Origin: Phoronis ovalis
Taxonomy: Eukaryota > Phoronida > Phoronidae
Assembly: GCA_028565635.1 (NCBI GenBank)
Contig: JAOXYB010059079.1
Span: 1-10,868 of the forward strand
DNA: 10,868 nucleotides
Direction: 5' to 3'
The translations under genes and the position numbers were made by a program. Positions 1-8,089 of this stretch are shown here, one piece after another (within the stretch, counting starts at the first letter, position 1; each line of letters begins with the position of its first letter). The notes beneath the pieces are model-generated. The model had not been told where the DNA came from, did not search any database, and saw nothing but the letters and a program-made list of their open reading frames with translations.

Positions 1-444
1 GTTTTCTGTCACTTTAACCTCGATTAGTACTCCTCAAGGTGACTTCTAGCCCACAAATCCACTACCACTACGATCAAAGCAAAATTTCTATCCTGCAGAC
101 TTCATTTGGCAGGATATGACATCACATTTACCAGCGACACGAGGCGGCACTCTGAAGAAATTCGGATAGGATGAACTAGTTGAAAACTACTCTTCACTCA
201 TTTCCATAATGGCTCGGATTGGTGGGCGGAAAATCCAGCGAAATGAGTGAAGAGTAGTTTTCGACTAGTTCATCCTATCCGAATTTCTTCAGATTGCCGC
301 CTAGTGTCACTGGTAAATGTGACGTCATATCCTGCCAAAATGAAGTCTGCAGGATGGAAATTTTGCCTTTATCGTAGTGGTAGTGGATTTGTGGGCTTGA
401 AGTCACCTTGAGGAGTACTAATCGAGGTTAAAGCGACAGAAAAC
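1..444. repeat. Long near-perfect inverted repeat (foldback or MITE-like element), left end cut by the window
   Basis: Bases 1-204 are the reverse complement of 240-444 with only scattered mismatches and one or two single-base indels. The arms are separated by a 35-bp unpaired centre (205-239). The arm tips visible in the window (GTTTTCTGTC at 1-10 against its complement around 435-444) already pair, so the left arm probably starts before the window. The terminal repeats and target-site duplication therefore cannot be read. Known foldback elements and hairpin MITEs have this layout. The high arm identity implies a fairly recent origin or gene conversion between the arms. A transcript across it would form a duplex of about 200 bp. 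No transposase is visible, so a non-autonomous element is the best guess. Confidence 0.85.
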
Positions 445-548
445 AGAAGAAGAAATATCGTAGACAAAGAAGGCAACAAAACTGCTTTGAATTTTTTGAC
501 ACACGGTGTGTGTTTTTGAAAGACACCAACTTCTACTGATATTTGCAC

Positions 549-613
549 GGCCTGGGCTATGACCCTACGTTGCCGTAGGCAAGATAGTAGGGTCATACAG
601 CTAGGACTAGGCC
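549..613. repeat. Compound hairpin next to the foldback element
   Basis: TATGACCCTAC at 558-568 pairs perfectly with GTAGGGTCATA at 587-597. GGCCT at 549-553 pairs with AGGCC at 609-613 outside it, and TTGCC at 570-574 pairs with GGCAA at 578-582 inside it, leaving a 3-nt loop. It lies about 100 bp past the right arm of the large inverted repeat and may be a subterminal part of the same element whose partner copy is off-window. It could also be an independent small palindrome. A minus-strand open frame at 369-638 runs through both this hairpin and the repeat arm. I do not call it a gene, because it lies in repeat sequence and ends within the arm. Confidence 0.6.
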
Positions 614-797
614 AGGATAGCAACAAGGAGAGTAACACTGCATATTTCCAGCTTGAAAATTAATTCAAATCCCTATTAAGAAATAACTCAAATGAATGTT
701 CTGCAATTCAAAACTTGGTATTCCAAGATTGTATATAAAGCATGTTTCATATTTGTATTTGGAGAATTGTATCATTGTCAACATCTTCATTTTGTAG

Positions 798-927
798 GCT
801 ACTCAATCGTAAGCCGGTGCGTGTCATCAAAGTTGACGCGTCAAGTGTCAAATATATGCCAACTGAGAACCCAGCTAATGTGTATCTAGGAACAAACGGA
901 ATTCCAACCAGGAATATGTATAGCCAG
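798..927 (+). CDS. Gene 1, internal coding exon (43 codons), unrecognised protein
   Basis: This exon is defined by an acceptor (CATTTTGTAG ending at 797) and a good donor (CAG, then GTTAGT, at 928). One base completes an upstream codon and 43 codons follow, beginning LLNRKPVRVIKVDASSVKYM and ending in NMYSQ. It leaves in phase 0, which matches the phase-0 entry of the exon at 3844. The peptide is hydrophilic and mixed in composition, unlike the intron translation around it, and its reading frame is open on both sides only because the intron happens to lack stops. The entry phase shows that at least one more exon lies upstream; I see no convincing one between 640 and 797, so the 5' part of the gene is outside the window. 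I do not recognise the family. Confidence 0.7.
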
Positions 928-1191
928 GTTAGTGTGGACTTGGTTTCTCTGTACATGGTCGTATGTTTCTGGTACAAGGTCATATATGTAGTTGAATTTT
1001 CACAAATGCAGAACGAAATTCAAAGATTACTGAGATAAGGAATCAATATTTTGAATTCCTACCTTCTCTTTAGTTGACTAGTACTCATTAGAGAGATGAC
1101 GTCAAAACATTTTTAGCATTAATCATGAATTTATTGTTTTGTTATTGAAGAGTTTGCAACTTTTATTTTTTATGCACGTTTCAATTGGTGC

Positions 1192-1275
1192 CTGTTTCAC
1201 TTTGAATGTACAGGATTGTTGGTGATATGCTTTCTGTTTCACTTTGAATGTACAGGATTGTTGGTGATATGCTTT
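1192..1275. repeat. Perfect tandem duplication, two 42-bp copies
   Basis: The unit starting CTGTTTCACTTTGAATG at 1192 is repeated without a mismatch from 1234. The match stops within a base or so after 1275. Such an exact duplication in otherwise unconstrained intron DNA points to a recent event, or less likely an assembly artefact. Confidence 0.9.
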
Positions 1276-1601
1276 CTTTCTCTTCGTTATGCCCTATGAC
1301 TTTGAGGTCGTTTAAATATATAAATTGTAGCCTTGCTTTTATCAAAATGGTGTATTAGGCGAGTAAATTAACTGTTTAGTAATGTCTGCGGAAGTTGTGT
1401 AATAATTATACCTGTCAGTTTGAAACATTCATGCTTAATATGACACTGAGTGGTCACCTGCCTAATGATGTTAACCCTATTGTTACCTGTTGATTGAATT
1501 CCTAAAAGTATTCCATAGTGATTGTTACCGATGTGTAATACAATGTTTAGTTAAATACTTGGCACGAGTTACATGTAGGAACTTCCTCCGTTTTCTTCCA
1601 G

Positions 1602-1631
1602 CATGCAGATGTACAGCAAAACTCTAACAAG
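1602..1631 (+). CDS. Candidate 30-nt cassette microexon of gene 1
   Basis: The pyrimidine tract ACTTCCTCCGTTTTCTTCCAG (1581-1601) is the best acceptor in this intron by eye. Thirty bases follow, then AACAAG and a GTTAGA donor at 1632. The exon encodes HADVQQNSNK, ten hydrophilic residues with no stop. It is a multiple of three and would enter and leave in phase 0, exactly the phase of the flanking exons at 798-927 and 3844-4545. It can therefore be included or skipped without changing the frame. The composition (Gln, Asn, Ser) matches the disordered region that follows. A chance combination of sites is possible, and no transcript evidence is available. Confidence 0.45.
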
Positions 1632-3308
1632 GTTAGAGGGGTAGGAATAGTTTGATCTCATTCTGTACCTAATAACAGCAGCACTGGTTTATTTATTGAT
1701 ATGCATCTTAGAGGTTTCATGACATCATCTCAATCAATGTCCTTGGAAGACGCTATCTTGAACTTTTTGTCCTTGAACTGGTCTTAAGTGATATCATCAA
1801 AATTTGTGTTTGTATTCGCGACACCAATTTTTCTTATGGGAGCCATAACTGATATCACAGTTGTTGAAAATCCTGCCCTGATAGATATTACTGTTATCAT
1901 CAACATGCAACTTTGCTGATGCGTTGTACATTGTATTTTATCTTCTGTTTTGTAATGCTGATCTAGTATATGAGTGTAAAACAAATGGGTTTTATTGACT
2001 GAACAGGTTTAAAATTATCTCAGCAAAAAAAATGCACAACTGATGTAAGATGTGCATGTAATATATATACTACAGCAAGTCAATTGCAATGTACAACAAT
2101 TGGAAAAAGTTGCTCATCGATGCAATTAGTAATAGAATATCAGCCATGGTTTTTGACTAATCTTAATATAATTGTCATAATACCTCTGAAATGTTCGTGC
2201 ACTTTTTTTCATGTTTGGAGATGTCTTTAAAATTTCTTTCTGCTCCCATTTTTATGCTTAACTCTTTCTTGCACTGTGTTTGCTGTTCCAGCCCGGCCCT
2301 GTGTGCGTTTTGTCTTGTTTATCCGCTTGTAAATGTTGTGGGCCAATGCCACTGCAATCGGCAGCTTGCCAAGTAAGCTGCTGCATAATACCCGAAAATA
2401 ATCCACAAGAGGTAGAATTTTACACAAATATTGTTACCATTAATTTTTGTTTCTTTTAACCTGTTTTAACTAAAAAAGTCAGAAGGATTTGTGACTATCA
2501 TACCTCATTCTATTATGTTTGCCATTTCTATAATATTCTATAACATCTCTGATTGTTGTTACTTTTTGATTGTTGTTACATTTATGATGTTTTTATGTTG
2601 AATTGAAAGAGAGGTCACTCCTATTTGAATTTATTAGTAGAAACTAAAATTACTTGGAATGTTTAGGAAGCTGATATTACATATAAAATCCCACCTTCAG
2701 CTTTTGCATGTGTTAGATACTCTTATTGGCTGTAAGAATCCACAGCTGAAACCCCCTACCATCATATTTATGTTGTTAACCACAACATGGATACCTTTGA
2801 TTTCACCTAAGGACTGATCCACTTTTAGTTGTACCGGAGGGGAGAAGGCACTGCAATAAAAGAAATATGAGTGGAAAGTTTCTAATTTGTGACTGGATAT
2901 TTAATATAGTATGTAATATGACATTAAATATATTATGGGTGGTGGGGTGTTCTGAAAAGTGCCTACCCCCCTCCCCTGCAGAAATGAAAGTGGAACAGCC
3001 CTTATTTGAATCCTTTTATATGATTTAACCGGATTTAACTGAGACAGTATTATGTGGTGCAACCACTGTCAACCAGGAATGAAGTAAAACCTGTACTGTA
3101 CAGTAGATTGATAAAGTATTGTAATTATTACAAAAGTTAATTTACTGAAGTTTTTATTTTGGATTATACTGTTGGAAAGCATGTGCTCTGATTCACGCGA
3201 ATAAATCGATAGCCAGTGTGCAATAGTTTAGGAGCTACATTTATAACTACTACAAGTTACTATAAATTCAATTTCAACAATTTGTATTACTTGTGGAACA
3301 TTTAGTAT

Positions 3309-3620
3309 TGTTTGCAACACAATGCAACCCTGTGGGATAGTGGTATTTGGCTTGTGATGTCGCATTTTAAAATGAGGACATTAGTTATGCAGCAAAGGCT
3401 TTACGCAGAAGTTTGAACTGCAGCAGAAACATTCAAATTTTAGAATGCTAATACTTTGTGATGATATGATAATGATGTAGCTTAAATTTTCACAAAGATT
3501 CCTGCTACTGTTCGAGCTAATGTGGTAATGCCTTTGCTGCATTACTAAAGTCCTTAGTACAAAATGCGAATGTCACAAACCACTATACCACAGTGAAGCA
3601 TTTTGTTGCCTTGATAAACA
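3309..3620. repeat. Diverged long inverted repeat, MITE-like, in gene 1 intron
   Basis: The left part (about 3309-3462) pairs with the right part (about 3476-3620) along nearly its whole length. Clear blocks include CTGTGGGATAGTGG at 3330 against CCACTATACCACAG near 3582-3595, ATGCAGCAAAGG near 3389 against CCTTTGCTGCAT near 3531-3542, and CGCATTTTAAAAT near 3361 against AAAATGCG near 3561. Mismatches and small gaps are common, so this is older than the foldback at the window start. The centre is near 3465-3475. There is no coding capacity. It ends about 220 bp before the acceptor of the next exon, and the transcribed intron would fold into a long imperfect stem. Confidence 0.8.
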
Positions 3621-3843
3621 TTTTCCTTCAACCTCAATATGACAATACAGTAACACGCTGCCTTGATTTTGGTGTTAAATAATTTGCAGGTTGAAATTAG
3701 CAAGGGTTTGCTTAGAGGAAGTAAAGTTTAGAAAATTTGAAGGAATTAAAAGCCACACTTGTGAGAGCACTTAACTATTCATTGTTTGACTATCTAATGT
3801 AATATCTATCAGGGTATGCTGATCATTTTATTCGCACTTTCAG

Positions 3844-4545
3844 ATGGCGTATGTGAGCCCCAGCCCACAGAGTCAACGGCAATTTGAAAGTCGTCCATCT
3901 AAATCGGACTCGTATACCAACCTGTTTGATGCCACGGAAGAACAAGAACACACGCGTCCAAGAGTATTCAGTGATACGTCACAAGGTGGCGCTTCAGCAA
4001 ATGGAGGCAATAAATATCTGGCAAATAATTCGGAACAAAAACCTTCAATTGTTTCTACAAATTATTCAGAACCGGCTTCTAGCGCTGGTAGCGTGTTAAC
4101 ATACAGTAGTGAAGTAGAGGCTAAGTCAAGCGGGAATACATATAGTTCTACAGCAGGCGTCATAAGTTCACCATCTCTCGGGACTAAAGGAAGCACATCG
4201 TATCCAAACACTGTTTTTATATCTTCAGACACAAGTTTGGCTAGTAAAAATTCTGTTTCAAATAAAAATCTTGTGTTTGATAGTAAAGAGAGTGATATTA
4301 CAAACACTAGTCAAGTACATATTGTAGAAGATAAACAAAACTGGACAAAGTCTTCTAATTCAGATAGTGTAGGACAAGCAGAACAGAAAAATTCTAATAT
4401 GAGTAGTAGACCTATATCGTTTGTTAGAGCAATGGAAAAGGCACAAGCCTTAGATCTCGTGAAAGATGACAGTGAATCATATAAAACTGAGGGAGACAAA
4501 GAAGACCCGCGACATCGAGTGTCTATGTATGAAGTAACAGTGTGA
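3844..4545 (+). CDS. Gene 1, long exon with Ser/Thr/Asn-rich disordered tail; probably the last coding exon
   Basis: The exon opens after the acceptor TTCGCACTTTCAG (ending at 3843) in phase 0, so the initial ATG is an internal methionine. There are 233 codons to TGA at 4543-4545. The translation is strongly hydrophilic and rich in Ser, Thr, Asn, Lys and Glu, with no membrane span and few aromatics apart from Tyr. It reads as an intrinsically disordered, phosphorylatable cytoplasmic tail. The only segment with an ordered look is near residues 185-205 (RPISFVRAMEKAQALDLVKD), a short basic amphipathic stretch. The C-terminus reads RVSMYEVTV; hydrophobic residues at positions 0 and -2 fit a class II PDZ ligand, if this is the true end. 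The stop overlaps a GTGAGT donor at 4542, so the gene could instead splice onward in phase 2. I do not recognise the family. Confidence 0.75.
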   Translation: MAYVSPSPQSQRQFESRPSKSDSYTNLFDATEEQEHTRPRVFSDTSQGGASANGGNKYLANNSEQKPSIVSTNYSEPASSAGSVLTYSSEVEAKSSGNTYSSTAGVISSPSLGTKGSTSYPNTVFISSDTSLASKNSVSNKNLVFDSKESDITNTSQVHIVEDKQNWTKSSNSDSVGQAEQKNSNMSSRPISFVRAMEKAQALDLVKDDSESYKTEGDKEDPRHRVSMYEVTV

Positions 4546-5420
4546 GTTGTGTGATATGGTGTTGCAATATTTGTGCGAAGTTTGGTGTTATACAGATATG
4601 ACTCAGTGGTGTAGTGTCAGCAAATGCGACTGTACAGTACTTAGTACTGTGCTGGTATGGGGATCTCTTAAAAAAGAGAACTTCAAGATTCGTTGAAACA
4701 AGCTGTGAGTAACCAGGTGTGTTAAAGGCATGAAATACAACAAAATCTTAAACTATTTTTCACTATTGGTGATTTCCTTCTACTGAGTGTGACAGATGTA
4801 CACAGTTCCTTCGTTACTCGACTCTTGTATCTAAGAATCTCAAGCTCTCTGATATCAGATAGGTTCAGGTACAAGAACGTTAACATAGCTAGATCAACAA
4901 CTGTAGTGTTTTTATTAACTGATACACGGTAATACAACGATACAGATGTGTTACTTCAAACGTACTATGCGTTGTTGACAGCAAAAAGATCTTGCTGTAC
5001 CTTCCTTAAGTTTGTAAAATTAATGAATTTAGATCGACTCATTTGCTGACAAATTATGAAACAGCACTATTCATGTGAAATGCCAACAGGAGTGGTTAAA
5101 AATATGGATTTATGCGGTGTATTAAATCTGAGGTTCCACATTTCAGTCATGCTGTAAAAGTAAAAGCCCGGTGTATAAGTATGACTGATCTGATAGGTGA
5201 AACAGGAAATAACACAAAGTAGCATAATTAGAACTGGTTAAGTTTTATCAAATCCCATTAGGCACACGGGGAGAATTTAATGTGCACAGGGGTATATGGT
5301 ACTTGTTTCGACTAATTTCATTATGTACTGCAGGGATGCGACTGTATTGTTAAACTTGTTTATAATTGCATGACCCTTTGAGTGATGATCTGTTAAAAAT
5401 CATCAGGCAGGAAGGACCTG

Positions 5421-5611
5421 AAAATTGTTTCCTTTCCCCTCCCTTGTAATTCAAATGCGATGTCGCCCCTTCCCTTTCATAATTAAAATTAATTTGCCAA
5501 TACTAAAAATTGTTTAACCCCATCCTCCTCCTGTAATCGTAACTTTGTATAATAAACCCTTCTACCAACATAATCATAATTATTTTCAAGACCCCCTTGA
5601 TAATTTTAATG
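5421..5611. repeat. Degenerate C-rich repeat array
   Basis: C-rich runs each followed by an AT-rich TAATNAT-like tail recur at about 5436, 5466, 5518, 5557 and 5590, spaced 30 to 52 bp. The lead AAAATTGTTT occurs before the first (5421) and third (5506) runs, 85 bp apart, suggesting an ancestral higher-order unit. It is too decayed to assign to a repeat class. Confidence 0.5.
5551..5556 (+). terminator. AATAAA, possible proximal polyadenylation signal of gene 1
   Basis: A canonical hexamer lies about 1 kb after the gene 1 stop codon. It sits inside the C-rich degenerate repeat, which reduces my confidence that it is functional. Confidence 0.25.
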
Positions 5612-6018
5612 GAACATCCCAGAGTATTATCAGAATACTGCTGTTGGCGAGTACGGTAGGACTTTGCCAGATTGAAGAATAGAACTCTTTCTTATACTAG
5701 ATGAAAATTTTGTCCACCTCGTAAGAGAAAAGTTGACTTGCTAGCTACCCTGGCATTGTATTGAGCTGAATAGATGTACTCAAAAAACAATAAGTCATGT
5801 AGCTTGATTAAATTTTCCAAATTTAGAGAGGATTTGGAAAAAAACTGAAGTTATTTATTTGGCTGAAAGAAAAAATACCATTTTAATCACAAAATGCACT
5901 ACTATTTCCATCAGTTATGTACTCTTTTGGGCACATATTCTCTTTGATAAAATTATGGTGGAGGGATACTATTGGTACTATTCTGGGATTATATTTTATT
6001 GGGGAATGTGTGTTTCAC

Positions 6019-6071
6019 TACTGCCACCTTTTCATTGTTTAAAGTACTGCCATCTTTTTTATTGTTTAAAG
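6019..6071. repeat. Imperfect tandem duplication, two units of 26-27 bp
   Basis: TACTGCCACC...GTTTAAAG (6019-6044) is followed directly by TACTGCCATC...GTTTAAAG (6045-6071). They differ by a couple of substitutions and one extra T. It lies in the probable 3' UTR and has no evident function. Confidence 0.75.
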
Positions 6072-6171
6072 TACATTGTAATATAAACAAAGCCAATTTC
6101 TTTAACTGGAAAAGTTTCATTTTTATATAGAGACCTTGAGCTTCTTAAAGTCGAGCTACAAGTAAAGTGTG

Positions 6172-6184
6172 CGTGGTTACCACG
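6172..6184. repeat. Small perfect palindrome CGTGGT-T-ACCACG
   Basis: Six-base arms are perfectly complementary around a single T. This could be a dimeric transcription-factor site or chance. It lies upstream of the gene 2 promoter region and inside the presumed gene 1 3' UTR. Confidence 0.35.
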
Positions 6185-6532
6185 ATCGTTACAGCAAGAA
6201 GTAAAAAAAAATGCTAGTAGCCCTGTTTATACAGGCGTTTCTGTAAAAAGAGTGGTTTTCTTAAACTTCGCGGCTTTAACGTATGTGACATGCGAACACA
6301 CGTACTGTAGCTCGTTATTCGTTACTAAGAACATTAAATTCTCTTATCTATTTTGTTTGCCAATATGATTCGAAAAACGTCCCTGTTCAACATTTTATTT
6401 CTCAATAGTCACATTGCTGTCATGTATCTGTAAACATCTCTAGAAACGGTTGTGAGTATCATGTGTGTGAGCACAGAGTATTTATTTTATAATATGAATT
6501 TTTTGCTAGTCGTGTATTGACATTGTGTATGG

Positions 6533-6538
6533 AATAAA
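6533..6538 (+). terminator. AATAAA, likely distal polyadenylation signal of gene 1
   Basis: The canonical hexamer in TATGGAATAAATGG is followed within about 25 bases by T/G-richer sequence (TTTTAATATG...AGTTGTA), a normal arrangement for a cleavage site. It is about 200 bp before the X-box-like element, so it gives a natural boundary between the two plus-strand genes. Confidence 0.4.
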
Positions 6539-6753
6539 TGGTTTTAATATGCTCAAGTTGTATACGCGGAAGATACACGCAGTAGGTATGAATATTCAAA
6601 TATGAATTTTTTAATGCATGAGTAGATTTGTATGATTATTAGAAAACAAATTGCTGTAGATAATTATAAAGAGATATTTAATAGATACATTTTGTAACAT
6701 AAATATCAACGAATTTTAATTTTCTTATCCTTTAAAGCCTAAAACGGCAGTCT

Positions 6754-6768
6754 GTTACCATGGTAAAC
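6754..6768. promoter_or_regulatory. RFX X-box-like site upstream of gene 2
   Basis: GTTACCATGGTAAAC matches the X-box consensus GTNRCC-(0-3)-RGYAAC at 11 of 12 positions with a 2-nt spacer, and its core TTACCATGGTAA is a perfect 12-bp palindrome. RFX factors bind such sites in promoters of ciliary genes across animals. It lies about 260 bp before the first possible ATG of gene 2 and about 660 bp before the main one, a reasonable promoter distance. Binding is inferred from the motif alone. Confidence 0.5.
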
Positions 6769-6878
6769 GTTGGCATGGATGATAAAGCTAATAGATAAAC
6801 ACTTGTAGCATGTGGATAGAAGGAAGAAAATTAACTTCGCTGGCAGACAATGTAAGCCAAACATGTTGCGCAGACGGT

Positions 6879-7016
6879 CACGTGCAGCTTTTAACAAAAT
6901 GAACATATTTCTTTGATTTTTCCCAATTTACACTCTAGCAAAACAAATAGTGTCCTAGCGAAAAGCCCGGTGCACAGTCAAATACAGTTATATCTCGTGC
7001 CCAATTTTTCCGGAAG
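6879..7016 (+). promoter_or_regulatory. Putative TATA-less promoter region of gene 2 (E-box and ETS motifs)
   Basis: A CACGTG E-box lies at 6879-6884 and a CCGGAAG ETS core at 7010-7016, just before the exon that ends at 7176. ETS cores close to the start site are typical of TATA-less animal promoters. I see no clear TATA box or initiator, so the transcription start is unplaced, probably between about 6950 and 7110. Confidence 0.35.
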
Positions 7017-7021
7017 CCGTG

Positions 7022-7176
7022 ATGACCAACGTAATTCTCGTAAATTGTTTTCTGTGGCTGAGTAAGAGCGTCTTTGGTACAAGGATACAAGCTGATTGTC
7101 CCTATACGACTATGACTGGCTCAGTACCACCTTGTGGTAGTATAGGAAGTCAACCTCTCTATACACAAAAGTCAAG
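7022..7176 (+). CDS. Gene 2, first exon: 5' leader with upstream ORF, or alternative coding first exon
   Basis: The 3' edge is clear: GTCAAG then GTGAGT, a near-consensus donor at 7177. The frame from ATG 7022 is open for 51 codons plus two bases, with a second in-frame ATG at 7112; the nearest upstream in-frame stop is TAG at 6956. Spliced to the acceptor at 7390, this frame ends at once (Arg-Phe-stop, TGA 7395-7397), making it a short upstream ORF before the main ATG at 7431. Spliced directly to exon 3 at 8090, it reads on in frame (AG+A gives Arg, then YLPPKG), because both this donor and the exon 2 donor are phase 2. A 6-bp hairpin (TACCAC/GTGGTA, 7125-7139) lies within it. Exon status is fairly secure; the coding role is open. 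Confidence 0.5.
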
Positions 7177-7390
7177 GTGAGTTTAGATAAAATTTCACTT
7201 TAAACCAGTTGTTTTTTGTACCGTACACTGTAATGATTACACTGCAAGTGACACATTAACTCTGTTAAAACAAGCGTATTCCTGTCGATCATGACGCGTT
7301 TATCTGTAACATTGTTACGTCAAACAAAACAAAACGTCGTCTGAAAATTAATAAGGACACAAGAATAAAGTTGTCTGTCGTTGTTGTCAG

Positions 7391-7684
7391 ATTTTGAAAT
7401 CAGATTGATAGCCATATCTAAAATTTAGAAATGTCGTTTAGACCAGGCCCGAAACAATTGTACAGGAACAGGACGGTACCGGATAGCACCTATGGCGACT
7501 CCTACTCACCCAACATAGTAACGGAGGTTCCGGTGGAGTTTCATGATATACCATCAAATGTTTTAAAAGATGCACCAAAGATTTCCCGCCCCCATCCAAT
7601 GGTTGCAAGACGTATGAAAGGACCTATGAATTATCGACAGCGCCCATCAGCACAAGGTCTGGGTACAGACGTGTGTGTTATAAA
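7391..7684 (+). CDS. Gene 2, exon 2 with main start codon at 7431
   Basis: The acceptor is TTGTTGTCAG ending at 7390, followed by 40 bases of leader and ATG at 7431 (G at -3). An in-frame TAA at 7419 makes this the first usable start in the frame. Coding runs 84 codons plus two bases to 7684, where AAA-GTAGGT is a good donor; ignoring it gives an apparent stop TAG at 7686. The peptide begins MSFRPGPKQLYRNR and is rich in Pro, Arg and Tyr with no signal peptide or membrane span. Exon 3 supplies one base to complete AAA (Lys), preserving the frame exactly. The whole product, about 404-415 residues, looks like a fibrous or filament-associated structural protein such as those of cilia and sperm axonemes. 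I do not recognise the family with confidence. Confidence 0.75.
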
Positions 7685-8089
7685 GTAGGTACAGTAACAT
7701 ACAGAACGTTCTAAGCAAGTAACATTTCATGCATTTTCTAAACTTTTTAAATTTTTTATTTTCAATGTATTCAATCCTACAATCTTCGAATGCCCAAGGG
7801 AAGGGTGTACTAGGAAATAGTTAAATTGCTCCTAAAAAGGCTTAATTCTTTTGGAGCAAAATTTCAATTTTTGAGATAAGGTAGCTGATTGAAAATCCGT
7901 CACAGAGTCGAGTAATTATGCACAAAAACCCTTAGAACGTACGCGTGTATCTTGGCCGAATTGTGAAGAACAAAAGGCGTAGTTAATATGACATTAAACA
8001 AGTGGAATTTACACTAAATGAAACATAGCTTGTTTCTTTTGCTCTTGTTGTATGGTTGTATTAAAACTAACTTTTAATCTTTTACACAG

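Larger units (their letters stand above)
928..3843 (+). other. Intron of gene 1 (2.9 kb), with repeats and a possible microexon
   Basis: This stretch runs from the GTTAGT donor at 928 to the CAG acceptor at 3841-3843. It is AT-rich and full of stops in all frames. It contains a 42-bp tandem duplication, a possible 30-nt exon at 1602-1631 and a MITE-like hairpin at 3309-3620, each listed separately. A C-rich run (CCCCCCTCCCCTGCAG, ending about 2981) looks like a strong acceptor, but no useful reading frame follows it. AATAAA occurs at about 2855 and 3200 inside the intron and could serve premature polyadenylation. I see nothing else of note between 1632 and 3308. Confidence 0.6.
4546..6560 (+). 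other. Probable long 3' UTR of gene 1, or non-coding tract
   Basis: About 2 kb follows the stop with no convincing exon on either strand. It is AT-rich and holds a C-rich degenerate repeat (5421-5611), a short tandem repeat (6019-6071) and small palindromes such as ACAGTAC-TTA-GTACTGT at 4634-4650. If the stop at 4543 is used, the transcript could end after AATAAA at 5551 or 6533. If the GTGAGT donor at 4542 is used, part of this is intron. A possible acceptor TACTGCAG near 5333 would continue in frame for only about a dozen codons, so I do not call it an exon. Confidence 0.4.

Noticed and set aside
2191-2427. Overlapping open frames on both strands
   Set aside because: Cys/Phe-rich translation typical of intron noise. 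An acceptor-like TTGCTGTTCCAG at about 2290 leads to a 37-nt segment that would break the gene 1 frame.
2960-3030. Strong acceptor-like C-run ending CCCCTGCAG
   Set aside because: In the phase-0 frame needed by gene 1 the next codons are AAA-TGA, and no useful donor follows.
3884-4499. Other-frame open frames within 3844-4545
   Set aside because: Shadows of the 233-codon frame, which is entered in phase by a clear acceptor.
4722-4937. 71-codon minus-strand open frame
   Set aside because: No ordered composition, no splice signals, and it lies in the probable 3' UTR of gene 1.
5859-6086. 75-codon plus-strand open frame
   Set aside because: It starts at a non-ATG codon, is dominated by Ile/Tyr/Phe/Trp from AT-rich DNA, and overlaps a tandem repeat. 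There are no splice or promoter signals.
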